From Callaeas wilsoni (taxonomy: Eukaryota; Chordata; Aves; Passeriformes; Callaeidae), in the NCBI GenBank assembly GCA_013398955.1, contig VWPU01008512.1, forward strand, positions 1 to 64,000: 64,000 nucleotides of DNA. Direction: 5' to 3'. Every line of letters begins with the position of its first letter. Within the stretch, counting starts at the first letter, position 1. Made by a program: the position numbers and the translations under genes. Under the pieces are notes generated by a model, which ran no database searches, was not told the origin of the DNA, and saw only the letters and a program-made list of their open reading frames with translations. This document shows, piece after piece, positions 9,727-21,475 of this stretch.

Positions 9727-11779
9727 AATTGGGTCTGTTCTTTGTAAGGTGTGTTGAATGGACAGAATCGTGCATTGACTGAAGTGTTAGTCTTAGCAGT
9801 AAGTGATCCTCTAATTTAATCCTCCGCTCTATTCACGTCTCAGATACGAAATGTTTAATAAACTGCAGCTCAGTGGTAAGAGTGAGTTACCCATCAGTGC
9901 ATTTCTCAGACAAAATTGTAGAGTAAACTACTCTCAATAGTAGGTTTATGTTACCATTTACATTACTGGGCAAAACCTAAATTGGAGTTTTTGTGTATTA
10001 TGTGTTACTTATATAACGCACTCTATAAGGAGGTTTATTTTCTCAGCTTCCTCAGGTTTCACATTGGATCTTACTTGATTGTACACATTAGTGGTAAATT
10101 ACGAGTGCAATTCTTTTCTTTTATATACTTCATGCATCCGTGCAAAAGAATTTTGCATCCAGTCTGTAGTTTCCTGGGATATGAAAAAGAATCTCCCCAA
10201 ACCTACCGGGTTTTTTTGGGGGGTGGAGGAGGGCTCTGGTACAGCTTCATTTAGATCCCAGACACATTTCATCATTCCCTGACCCAAACTTACCTTTTAT
10301 ATATATTGTACCACACAGAGCAAGCCATACTTTACATTTGTATGTTGTTCCACACCAGAATGGGGGAAATATATATACTGTTCATATGAGGACTTCTAAA
10401 AGTATAAGTATGTGTATATGCTGTTTAATTGTATATCGAAATTTAAATTGCACTTTTATTTTTGTGCTAACAATTTCATCTTTTCTTGTGGTTCTTTTAG
10501 TCTTAAACAGTTCTGTGCTTGGTACAGCAATTTGCAGACCAATGGAGTTGCAGCTCCTACTCTAACTTTTTGCTAATAAGAAACTCCATATTTAAAATGT
10601 TCATCTTACTTAAAAGGTGAGTTTTATAAATGTATTTCCTCTGAGAAATACTCAGAAACAAAGTTGATAAGTCACCTGCACCATATTTGCTGCCAGCACC
10701 TGATACAACAAGTGTCTGCAAGTCAAGAAAACCCACTGAAATACTTTTGCAGAATAATTCATTAAAGTTTGAATAAAATGGAAAAATAAATTTATATACC
10801 CATTTTTTAGAAATTAAATATTCTTTGTTCTTGTTTTTTTTTTAATTTTTGCATGAATAGAAAGGTTCTCAAAGATTTGCAAATTTATTGAATGTTTCAA
10901 TAACTTCTGTTCAAATCTAACTACCTTATTTGGAAGTTACAAAGATCTCATGCCTGGTAGAAACATTTAAATAAAAGCAAAGTTGTGGTCTCATTACATG
11001 CCAAAAATATTTATGTAAAATCTTTAAGCCAAATTAGTGGTGTTATTTGGGAGAATTAAGTTTTATAAGCCTCTGAAACATGAAGCCTTTTTGTTTTGTA
11101 CTTAGATTTTTGCCAACAGCAGTTTTGTGCTAGTCCAATGAGAGACCTCACTTGGAATGAAGCAAACAAAATATTTATTATCTAATTCATTATAAATTTT
11201 AATTGCCATCTGTAATAGCATAGATATTTACAGGTGTTTTTAAAAGTCTCGACTTGTTTTAAATCAGTGATGAAAAATACTCCTGTCATTATAAGGATCT
11301 TTGTTTTAAATTCTTCCATCTAGATAATGAATTATTTCTATGAGCAGTTGATTTCCAAAATCTCTATAACACAGTTCTTCTGGACCCCGGTGTCTTAGCC
11401 CAAGAATTATTTGGTCTTTTAAAATCTTGCATCACTAGGCAAACACACAAGTCTAATAAGCAGAATTCATGTTATGGTGTTAAACGCAGGTAAAAAACAA
11501 TGTAAGTGGTACAACAGTATGGAACAATTCCCTGAATCATTTAAAGCTGATTAAATTGTGTTGATCAATCATTCTAAATAACTGAGGAGGAACAAAACTG
11601 AGTATTGTGAGGAATGAGGATGGGGCATGATTTTTCAGCAAGAAAAGCTTTCCTGGCTTAGCATGAAAATATAATGTGTTAACAGAGTCTTAAAATCAAT
11701 ATACCATGAATTAGCAGTCAGCAGAGAACAGCCAGATGACAGGGGGAATATGATTCATTTCTTAGAATGACTAAGATCT
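9727..11779. other. AT-rich non-coding stretch, no gene or clear repeat
   Basis: From about 10300 onward the sequence is strongly AT-rich, with few CpGs and many TAAT, ATTTA and poly-T/poly-A tracts. Open frames are very few and short. No CR1, MIR or LTR is recognisable. Confidence 0.6.
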
Positions 11780-12100
11780 CAGGCAGCTCGTTGAGCGGAA
11801 TATTTGGAGATTGTGAATAGAGTTAAAAGAAATTCCTTTAATTTGATCTGGAAGTGTGTTTATGACAGACATAAAGCACTTGAATTCTACTGAGGATTTC
11901 CTCTCGCGCTGCAGTCGTCCTGACTCTGCTCTTTACAGCTGTTCTTTAAGTACTGACTGCTGAGCCAGACAAGCCAGTCCTCTTACACCTAAACGCAAGG
12001 AAATGAAGTTTCCAGCTCTAGATGAGTAATTAGATAACCCAGCACTGACAGTGTAATGATAATGAAGTGAAGAGGAAAGGATCCCTCAATAATCAGACCC
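11780..12100. promoter_or_regulatory. Candidate regulatory element in AT-rich DNA
   Basis: A local island of CpG retention (CTCTCGCGCTGCAGTCGTCC at 11901-11920) sits in otherwise CpG-poor, AT-rich sequence. Homeodomain-type sites lie nearby, including TAATTAG at 12027-12033 and TAATGATAATGAAG just downstream. The combination resembles a developmental enhancer but this is inferred from composition and motifs only; no conservation data were available. Confidence 0.25.
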
Positions 12101-15100
12101 TTTTCAGGCATTCAAAAGAAAATGCATTTTGATGTTTTTCAAAAGACACTCAGCTGCCTTATCCCACCTCTTTCCTTTCCTTCATTTCAGCTTAAAAATT
12201 ACAGTTTTTTCATTAGACACACAACATCCATAGGTGCTCTGGATGCAAACGAATGTGGATTGCCTTAATATGGGAAGTGACAGCCCCTGGCATTTGTCTG
12301 AATATTAATGCTGAATCAGATGGAGAAATCATTATGGCTGATGGTTTTGGTTATTAAGTTTAAAATGTCAGAAGCCTGAGTTTAAGTTTTCGTGACAGCA
12401 ACAAATGTTTTGTAATTTTTTTTAATGCTTAAGTTTCAATTTAAATTCAAATTTCCACTTCTTTTTTTGTCTTATTTTTTGGGCTTTCAGTGTCCAGGAA
12501 CTTTTATTTTTGGTGGATTGGGAGAAATCTGAAATCTAGTTTGAAGTGGGAGAAAACTCCTGCTATCTGTAGTTGCAGCTAGCACCTTTGCTTTTTGTGC
12601 TATTGGCCTCTCTTTTTTTCTTGTGAGATCATAAGGACAACATTTTCAGAGGGGCTCATGGACAGTTTTTTGAGTACTCCCAGCCTGGGCCAGATTTCCA
12701 GAGATGCATCCTGCAGTTCCCACTGCTGTGTTTACAGACAGACATTCAACAAAGACCTAAAGCTGTTGAGTTCTTTTGAAAACCTGGCCACATATTTCTG
12801 TGTTGGCTTTGGGTATAAAAACTGGGCACTGATGCTCTGTGGTTGAGCTCTTCTGCTATTTCTGACCTCAGAGGACATGTCTGGATGTTCTGGTGGTGGT
12901 TCTTGAGGACTGTAAGCTGGCAGAGAGGTCTGGAAGTCTCATCTGGCATGGAAGTGGGTCTTGGAAGATACTAAAAGACTTTGGATTGTGACTTGGTCCT
13001 CATCAGTGAAAGTGTGTTTGTGCCTCCCATGAAGTTCTGGCCACACAGCCAGGCCAAATGTAGGCTCTGGGAAACTCTGAATCCAAAGTGCCTCTCTCAA
13101 TTTCTAAGGCACAGATTTCCCTTCTTTATCAAAGGGCCACCTTTGTGGCCTCCTGGGTCTGCAAGTTCTGTAGAAAACCTCACTGAGTCCTTCAACAAAA
13201 CAGCTGTGAATGTCAGATTTAAAGACAGGAATGAACTCAGGCTGAGGGAAACACTCCTGATGGAGCAGAGGAGAATGAACGACCCCTTTTGCAGAGTCTT
13301 GGGAGACGCCCATGCTCAGCAAGAGAAGGGAGTTCAGGGAGAAACAATCTGCTGAGAATGGGAGGGCAATTCTGCTTTCTGACAGAGATTAATAACTCCG
13401 TAACCTCGGTGGGAAGCCTGACAGGTACAGCCACAACAGCAGGAAACTCCAGCACGGGCTCTGTGCTTTTGAGCATCAGTCTCTCATCCCTCAGCCTTCC
13501 CATGCCGAGCCTCCTGCCTTACAAACTGGATTTGCTGTGTTGGAGTGAGATCCAGCGCTGGATCCAGCCCCAGACACTCCCACACCAACACTTCTCCAGC
13601 CCCACAGCTTTGGCTGGGAGTGGTAGCAGGTCCTCAGACTGTAAATCCCCCAAGGCAGAACGCCAGCTATACTTTTGGGTAACAGACTCAGAAGCACCAA
13701 AGTGACTTAGAAGCTGAAGTCCCCAGCAATTCTGACTGCTGTGCAGTCTCTAAATTGCTTTGACTTTCAGAAAGACTGGGGCTATTCAGATGTTTGTTCC
13801 CTTCTAAAAACATTCCTGCTGGTGTTTAACAAATATAGTATATTCCCTCTCTGGGATGTTAGAGTGAGTTAACAGCCCAGTTCCCTGGAGTAAGACAGAG
13901 GAGAACTGAAGACCTATCCCTTGCCCACATCTTTTATTTTGACAGAAAATGTGAAACTTCCTTGTTCAGGTGCCTGTTCCCTATTTTAATTCTATTTTAT
14001 TTCTCACCCTTCTAACACTTCTAATTTGGTCGGAGAGGAGAGGAGAATGGCTTTTTCTTTTCCACTTATTGTGGTAGAAAATGGGGGATGGAGACCAGCT
14101 TTCTTGGACTCTTATATTCAAAATAGCTATAAATAATTAGTTACAGGGACCTAGTTTCCCCCTCCTTTTAAGGCCTAATTTAAGTTCTTTATCAAAATGA
14201 TTTAAAATGCCTTTCTCAGTGGGAAACTATATTTCAGAGCTTTTATTTATTAGACTTCTCAAAAAGCGTGTTTTTAATGCACATCCTGACTTTCTGCCAA
14301 AACTCTCCACTGTAACATTGAGATTGGAGCAAACCTTTGTATAGGGAGTCATATTTATTGGATTTTTACATATTGATACAGAGCAATTCATCTAAGTAAA
14401 TCATACACAGAATTGGCACATAAATCTCCCAGTCTTCACTGCTCACTGTACTATATTACTATCCTGACAACCTTCCCCCAAATACAGAAAAACTTTCATC
14501 TTGGTGTACTTTTTTCTAGTCCTCTTAAAGTGTCAATGATTTTCCGGGGCTGCATAGCTCGGTTGTTGTTGCCGTGAGCTGTAGAATTTGGGCTGTGGGT
14601 TTTGTTTTATGTTGTAGGGACAGGACAACATCACTGCATCCTAAAGGAGGGCAAAGAGCCTCAAACTCTACAAAATGTGTGAGGATCATAACGTAGTAGG
14701 CAAAGGCAGATTTCACGGTAGACAGGTGAATATCTGAGTGTTTTAGCATTATGAGCCCATTATGGCACTGAGAGGAGATTTCTTTCTTCTCATTTAAAAA
14801 GTGCAATGTCTCTTGTGCTGGATGGCTGGTTTGAGGAGTGCAGATTGCTTCAGCAGTTTCAGGACTCCCAGACTGAGTGTGTGTGGTTTTAGGTTGGACC
14901 CCTCCATTCTGAGACACCCTCTCTCCCCCTCCCAAATTGTTTCCTGCTTTCTGAGCAGAAGTTGCATATGCGACAGCCTGGGCCAAATTATTTTAAGCAA
15001 ATACAAAGCCATAAACCAGGTTACCGATGGGTACAATTCACACCAGTGGAAGCTCTGCCTGGCTGTGTTTTGAATCCCCATAATTACAAATCCCAGGGAT

Positions 15101-15989
15101 GTGACAGCCTTCTCTAAAAACTCAAGTTCAGTCTTTCCCAGTGAAGGGTTAAGAGCTGTGGCTTTCCAAAGGGATTTTGTAGTACTGGGCCCATCACTGC
15201 AGAAGGCTCTGGTCTTTCTGACGAAAGGGCTCCGACATCCAGGCAGTACTCTTGAAAGTTAGAGTTTGGAAAGTCAGAGCTCTGTAAGAAATCATTACAA
15301 TAAAAGGTAGAACAGATTCTAGCAAGTGTTCAATCACCCAGCGTGGTGCCACTTAGAGGCAGAAGACCTTAAAACAACCAGCAAGATGCCTGCAGAAGAA
15401 GCCTCTGCACCAGCTCGGGCACTCTGTTGCCTGTCATTCCACTCTGTGCCTGTCAGAAATTCTTCCCTGTCCGAGGTAAGTTCGGCAGAGGCGCTGGGAC
15501 AGTCTGGGTCAGCTCAGCCTGGGCACTGCTGATGTGTGAGGGCCACAGCCATCATTTTATTCAGTAGAAGAAAATAGAAGGAATACAATTACAAGCTAAG
15601 ATAATTTTCCTGATTGAAAAATATCTTCTACGAGGATGCTTCATGTAGAAATAGGGAAATGGGCACAAAGGCACCTGCAGGAGGCCATCAGTGACACTGC
15701 TGTCAGCATTCACCTCTGACTGGTGTCCAGCTGTGGCCATCTCCAGGATCTGTCACTGCAAACATGTTTGGAAAAGAAAATAAACAAAGAGACCCTCGTG
15801 TCTCAAAAATCATTCTTAAAATGTCCAACTAGTACAGACTATTCCTATGGGAAAAGGGGATACTCCAGCCCTGCCCACCGTCACAGTGTCTCATGTTGTA
15901 TCAGCAGTCCATGGATTTATGGGTAACTCTGCCAGGCCTTCCTCTGCCCCACTCTGTTTGTAAAAGGGGGACAGGATTAGAGACTTCAG
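12101..15989. other. Non-coding stretch, no gene seen
   Basis: Several mid-sized overlapping frames (12981-13705 plus strand; 14525-15081 minus strand) show no recognisable domains and no flanking splice-site pattern. A good donor-like GAG|GTAAGT lies at 15474-15481 without a convincing acceptor upstream. Poly-T-rich sequence lies at 12410-12475. Confidence 0.55.
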
Positions 15990-16217
15990 CCAGGGACAGG
16001 GTTAGATTGGATATTAGGAAGAAATTCTTCCCTGTGAGGGTGGTGGGGTCCTGGCACAGGCTGCCCAGAGAAGCCGTGGCTGCTCCATCCCTGGAAGTGT
16101 TCATGGCAGGTTGGATGGGGCTTGGAGCACCTGGAAGGTGTCCATGCCCATGGCAGCGGGTTGGAAATACATGATCTTTAAGGTTCCTTCCAACCCAAAC
16201 CATTCTATGATTCTTTG
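15990..16217 (+). mobile_element. CR1 LINE, 5'-truncated 3' end
   Basis: The segment holds GGTTAGATTGGATATTAGG, GAAATTCTTCCCTGTGAGGG, CTGGCACAGGCTGCCCAGAG and GGTTCCTTCCAACCCAAACC in that order, and ends ATTCTATGATTCTTT. This is the classic 3' end of a CR1 LINE with its ATTCTATG tail repeat, in plus orientation. Only about 230 bases of the roughly 4.5-kb full element remain, the usual 5' truncation. The copy is moderately diverged. Confidence 0.95.
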
Positions 16218-17113
16218 ACCACTGGTAATTTTAATGAATGATGGTTCTGTCACTTTCCATATTACAAACATATTGTTTACAACTTATCTTAAAAAAAATC
16301 ATAAAATGGCAGAATTTTTTAAAATGCATGCAGACTTGCCTCAGAAGAACAAATTTGTTTGAATGGTAAACAAAAATTCTGGGTTTGTTTCCTTTTTTTT
16401 TTTTTTGCTTGAAATCTGTGTGCATGTCGTAAAATATTCCTGTGTACTTTCAAGAATAATTGAAGCATATGTACCCAAAATGTAATACTTTTCATAATGG
16501 TTTCAGACTAAATTATCCATTATATGGGACTAATACATAAAAGCCTTCCTCTACATCAAGTGATAGATCAAAGGGAGGCACAATGGCTTGTCCACATGCA
16601 CAAACCACACCTCTCAGATTCTGAGAACAAGGATATGCCGTCTGCATTTTAACTACATCTCCATGACATGAAACAGTATTCCTGCGTCTCCTACTGTGGG
16701 AGAGTCAGGTAGTCCTGGCTACAAAGATTTCCTTTTACATTTCTCCCCTCTTTTTTTTTAGCTCCATAATACAGATGAGATTTCAGTGACTAGTCCTGGG
16801 TGAGTCTAATTTAAAAACTAAACTTCGCTCAGTTCCTCTCAGGGCGATGTGGGAACCTGTTGGAAGTGCGGTTCTCAGTCCTTGGGTGGTAAATCTGTGA
16901 ACCCAAACCCCAGTCCTGCATCCTGGGGGGTGGGTGCTGGTGGACATGTATTCCTGCACAACCCCCAGCAGCTTCAGTGGGCATGGCATGGGATTGATGT
17001 GCTCCTGGTCCATGGGTCCCCGTCCTCCTGCTTTCTGCTAGTGGTTGGAGCACAGCGTTGTGTGTCAGACCCTTCGCCTCTTGACTGGCTTGCTTGTTTA
17101 ACTCAGGTGTATT
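16218..17113. other. Non-coding stretch with a T14 run
   Basis: T14 lies at 16393-16406 just after the CR1. The rest is unremarkable; overlapping frames at 16783-17178 show no domain. Confidence 0.6.
16393..16406 (+). repeat. T14 run
   Basis: Uninterrupted T14 shortly downstream of the 15990-16217 CR1. Confidence 0.9.
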
Positions 17114-17195
17114 TAAAACTTTCTGTGCCTCATTTTCCTATCTGCACAATTAATCTAGTAAAATTTCTACCCTTGTAAGGATTCTTAATTACTTT
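17114..17195 (-). mobile_element. MIR-like SINE relic
   Basis: The plus strand reads TTTCTGTGCCTCATTTTCCT, then ATCTGCACAATTAATCTAGT, then CTACCCTTGTAAGGATTCTT. This is the order of the reverse complement of the MIR core (CTCTGTGCCTCAGTTTCC, ATCTGTAAAAT, TACCT...GTTGTGAGGATT). Confidence 0.65.
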
Positions 17196-20074
17196 GTCTA
17201 CCTAAAACCCTTCCCCTCAAGTGGATGATGTGAGGGAGACAAATTCTGAGTGTTATTGCTGGCGAGCATTAATGGATCACTCTCAGATAGGGATCCAACT
17301 GTCTCAGCTTTTGGAGTGTTTTGCCATGAGTTTTTCTCACTATCTCTTCATGAGTAATAAGAAATGCAAACTTACTGGCTTAGTGGCATGATTAAAGATG
17401 TTTGTGTTTGGAATTTGACTGCAGTACGAGACTAAAGATGTATAGTTTCATTTAAGTGCATGTCTAGATCTAGTCTCCCAGCCAGTAGATTGGATGTTAG
17501 CCCAATTATTCCCATTAGCATCTGGTTTCCAAGCAGTGATGTACTACCATGATCAGGGAATAAAATTCCCTAAAATAACCTCCCCTAGCTGAAATGTAGA
17601 GGTACCTTTTATTGTTGTCGTGGCTGCTAAAAATGTGAAGTGCACTGGGGAAGTGCTGAGTTGAGGCACCAGAAGAAGAGGCTGTGATCATGGAAAGGCT
17701 GAAACTTCTCCTGTGATCATTTCTGACAGCTCAGAGTGGTTCTTCCACAATTGAAACCACTTGTGCTGCTTATTAATATAATGAAACTTATCCTCCAGCA
17801 AAAACAGAACCAACGGCTGACACAGGAGTGGAGGGAGAGGCTGAAACCTGATCTGCTTAGGGGTCTCTTAAAGATGATGGAAGACTAATAAAATCCAGTC
17901 TGCTTCCTACCTCCATTACAACTCCCACTCCCAGCCTGTCCTCACGAGCTAAAGTGGAATAATGGCTCCTTCCAGAGCCAAGCCATCCATCCCCCAGTAC
18001 AGCTGAATGGCCTTAATGGTGTTTGGCACCAGGGCCTGTTTTGGTGCCTTCCCTAATCTATGAAATTCTTTACTTTGATTCCATTGGGTGCTGGATGAAG
18101 CCTCTAAAATGTCTCTTACTTCCTCAGGAGCAGACTTCTTTGGTCATGTGTTTTGGGGTTTTTTTAATAATTATTTTTCAGGTTATAAAATGTTTCCACA
18201 GTATACTTCAGGAAAGCTCGGTGTTTGGTACATCTTCATCATGGGGATAACCATAAGAACAGCAAAACATTTATTTTTCCATTGGCAGTGGATTAGAGAA
18301 ACAGTCATAACTCTGCATTTAATAGGATCGCTCAACACCAGGAGGGTGATCATGAGATGTGGAGTGAAAAAAAAAATACTATAATGATTTAAAAAAATCC
18401 AAAAACCCCCAAACCTGAGGTCTTCAGGCTTTTCAAGAAGTAGATAGGAAGGCAGCTAAACAGAACTGTAAGGGTAAGCAGAGCGAAATGTCAGAGTTGA
18501 TTTAACTCATTACATTTAAGTGGAAAATAAGGGATGAAAGTTTAGTTTAAGAAAAATTAAGGAAATACCCAAGAATGAGTTTACAAAGTGCAATATTTTC
18601 TCTCAAAGCCATAGGGTTAGCAGGTTGGTATCCAGCATCTGTGACTGATTAGGGCCATTTGAGATGGCAGGTGGCTTTAGGAAATGGAAACCTTACAGGG
18701 CTTTACAAATACTTTCTGTAGTTAGGCAAAGTTATTTGATTTATTCTCGCTGGTTCTCATTGAATAGCCTGGTTTAAAATCTATCAACTTGTCTTAATCC
18801 ATGTTAATATTTTCTTATAGACACAGTGTTGTGCAAATTCTCCAGTCGGGTTCTGTAGAGTTGCCCTGGAGAATAATAGAGTTACTCGGTTTACACCACC
18901 GAGGGCTGTGTTAAGGTGAAGAACATAAATCATGGCATTTAAAAATGCCAGCCAAATCTTTTAGACAGTAATGAGATCAAGAACCAGATCTGATCATATT
19001 TGCTCCTGACAATTTTAAAGAGGCCTATAATTCCATGTGCTTCCCCTCTGTGTGGTCATGTTGAAATCGCCTGTCTGTAGCAAGAAGCCAAAGCCCCAAA
19101 AAACTCCTCAGCAGGGTTTAGGGTGGAATGGGGTCGATCTGCTGATCGGTTCACACTGTTGGAAAAGGGGCAGGAAAAGGCAACCCTGCATCTCTTCTTT
19201 GCTCTGGTCCACAGGCCACGAGCTCCAGTGAGGCCATGCAAGAGGCAGGGCCACAGCAGAGCCTATGGTTCTCCTCCTCGGGTTTGGATGGGAACCAAAA
19301 CTCATCTCTGGGAAGAAATATTTGGAAGAGACACTGAAATCAAGAAAGTAAGCCCCGTGGCTGGAGCTACTCCACAAGTCAAGCCCGCATACAACAACTG
19401 GCTCCTTAAAAAAAGGGAAACAATAGGTAAAACAGAATTTGCAGCTGGAGGAAGTGCAGCCATAATGGGATTCAGGGCAAGTGGAGTTAAAACTCTCAAT
19501 TAACTTTTCCAAAGAGCATTCCTGAGGAATAACTCAAGGAGCAAATACTGCAGAAACCTCAGCACAGGTTTGTTATTACTAGAAGAAAAATCAGCATTTG
19601 GCCAAACCTTTCCATTATCTGATATTGTAAAACCAGTCCTGCAGAGCTGTCTGGGATGTTCTAACCTCGGCACTGGTCCAGATCCATTTCTAGCTATGGA
19701 TTGTGTGTCTGTCTCTGTTTGTGTGTTCTTCTGCAGATTTATTTTAAATCACCCTTCCTGAAGCTGCCCAGCATCCTGATTTATAGGCTTTTCCTAAGCT
19801 TCACATAGCCTTTTCTTTTCTTTACTACGTATGTTTTACTACTTTGCATTTTTTTCTAAAAAAAATGGATTTTATTGGACAAGGCTTCAAACATAGCTGC
19901 ATAATGTTTGTTTTACGGATTTTGTATTAAACCACTTTAACACGTTTGTAGACCTGAGGAACTTGGCAAATACTGTGAAGGAAATGCCCTGAGCTTCATC
20001 TTGCTGCTTTGAACTGAGCACAGTGAACTTTGCCTGGTTACTGAGCTGACACGTGAACAACCCATTTGCAATTC
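17196..20074. other. Non-coding stretch, no gene seen
   Basis: A pair of overlapping frames at 19108-19512 (134 codons minus, 126 codons plus) is the longest coding potential, with no recognisable domain on either strand. Short A-runs occur near 18367, 18390 and 19858. Nothing else is supported. Confidence 0.55.
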
Positions 20075-20090
20075 AGAGAGAGAGAGAGAG
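20075..20090 (+). repeat. AG dinucleotide run (eight units)
   Basis: An uninterrupted (AG)8 run immediately precedes a palindromic-repeat end at 20096. Confidence 0.9.
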
Positions 20091-20095
20091 CAAGG

Positions 20096-20165
20096 GGGCC
20101 TGATCCTGCTTTTACCAAAGCCAAAGGAAATCCTACTGCTGACTGCAGCAAAACCAGCAGCAAAA
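20096..20165 (+). repeat. Palindromic MITE-like repeat relic
   Basis: The segment starts GGGCCTGATCCTG at 20096-20108, followed by CCAAAGGAAATCCTACTGCT and GACTGCAGC. GGGCCTGATCCTG is the typical end of an old palindromic interspersed repeat of birds and reptiles, and the downstream part fits its diverged centre. The opposite end is not visible. Confidence 0.5.
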
Positions 20166-20512
20166 TCATAATGACTATTTAAGATGATATTTCACAAGTA
20201 CAGTAATGTGACAATCATGATAAAGTGGTGGTTTTTCCAGAGGCACCATCTGAATTAATAGAGTCTTTTCAACTAGCTCTCCTTGAAATGGGCTGCAAGA
20301 GGTAAAATAAATTTTAAAAAAGTCTCTAGGATACTTTGCTGTTGCCAGGATTTTTATTCATTTAATAAATGGCTTTTATATTTTGAAGTCCTTTTTTATT
20401 TATTTTTTTTTTTAAATCATTGTCATCTCCTCCTTTATTGTAGCATGAGTAATCTAATTTTTCTGCATAGCATGTTGCAGTTTGATAGACAGGTCTCTGA
20501 GGGAAGCCTTAT
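20166..20512. other. AT-rich non-coding stretch
   Basis: Contains a T-rich run near 20394-20414. No gene or known repeat. Confidence 0.6.
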
Positions 20513-20740
20513 GTGTCGGCATCAGTGAAAATGACTTCTGAGGTTGGCTCACACCCCCACGCGAGCGTGGAATCCAAATCACCCCAGAGTTACGCATCCG
20601 CCTGCCCCACGCCTCGCTGCTGGATAATGCATTCATTTGCCTCTGGCGAAAAAAAAAGTGAGATCCTCCATTGCATACTGATGTCATGTGGAAGGAGCCA
20701 TAATTGGGACGGGTCACGTGTCGCAGGCACTGTGAGCTGC
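20513..20740. promoter_or_regulatory. CpG-retaining block with an E-box, candidate enhancer
   Basis: This segment keeps many CpGs (CCCACGCGAGCGTGG near 20560, TACGCATCCG, CACGCCTCGC) in surroundings that have largely lost them. It carries the canonical E-box GTCACGTG at 20713-20720 followed by TCG, a motif bound by bHLH-zip factors such as USF, TFE3 and MITF. A regulatory element is inferred; there is no sign of a promoter-scale island or of coding sequence. Confidence 0.3.
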
Positions 20741-21420
20741 TGCTTTTTGCCGTCTGTGCAGATAAAGTTCAGGTCTCTGGATCTGTACCTACAGACATCC
20801 TGTGCTCCGAGGACATGCAGGGCTTGGAGACCCAGCAATTCAGGCACGTATCTCACCAAAAAAAAGGAAATGCAAATGGGCTGCAGGCAGCCAGGTCTGT
20901 CTTTTTTTCCAGAATCCCATCGTAGTGGCAGGAGATTTTTATTTGGCTCCATCACTACTTCGGTTTATCAGTAATAATTAATGACTTGTGCAATTGCATT
21001 TCCCACTTTAATCAAGGACAGATATTTCCAATACAGAGTTGCACCAAGAAAACATCCACAAATGGGCTGCCTTTTTTTTTTCCTTTTCACAGGAACATGC
21101 AGACAGGGAAAAAAAAGAGATGTTTTGCTTCAGGTGTATATAAAGCTTTACAGCTTCTCTTCCAAAAGGATTCTTCAGGACTGAGCTTCCCTAGTTACAT
21201 GCCTCATTCCCTCCTCCCAGCAGTGCACCCTAAATAATTTGCGTCCTGACTATTAGAAATCATCATGTGAAGCCCACTGAATGGACAGGAAGATTCCCAG
21301 TGATTCATCTGTTTTCAATTATGCCCCTAAGAGCACTCCTGCCCTTTCTTCCTGCTTGTAATAGCTGGAGAAGTTATTATACCTGCTGGGGCTCTGGATG
21401 GCCCACCACTGATTTCTAGA
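20741..21420. other. Non-coding stretch, no gene seen
   Basis: Overlapping frames on both strands (20513-20974, 20590-20955) have no recognisable domains. T-rich and A-rich short tracts occur around 21070 and 21110. Confidence 0.55.
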
Positions 21421-21475
21421 GACTTGGATCAATGCTCCTTGACTCAGTTTCCCTGTCTGTAAACAAGACCTTTAG
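21421..21475 (-). mobile_element. Short MIR-like fragment
   Basis: CTCCTTGACTCAGTTTCCCT followed by GTCTGTAAAC matches the reverse complement of the MIR core (CTCAGTTTCC...ATCTGTAAAA). Only about 50 bases are recognisable. Confidence 0.45.

Noticed and set aside
14525..14986. 153-codon minus frame
   Set aside because: Composition is unremarkable, no domain, and a plus-strand frame overlaps it.
15474..15481. GAG|GTAAGT donor as an exon end
   Set aside because: No convincing acceptor with a pyrimidine tract lies upstream within a normal exon length.
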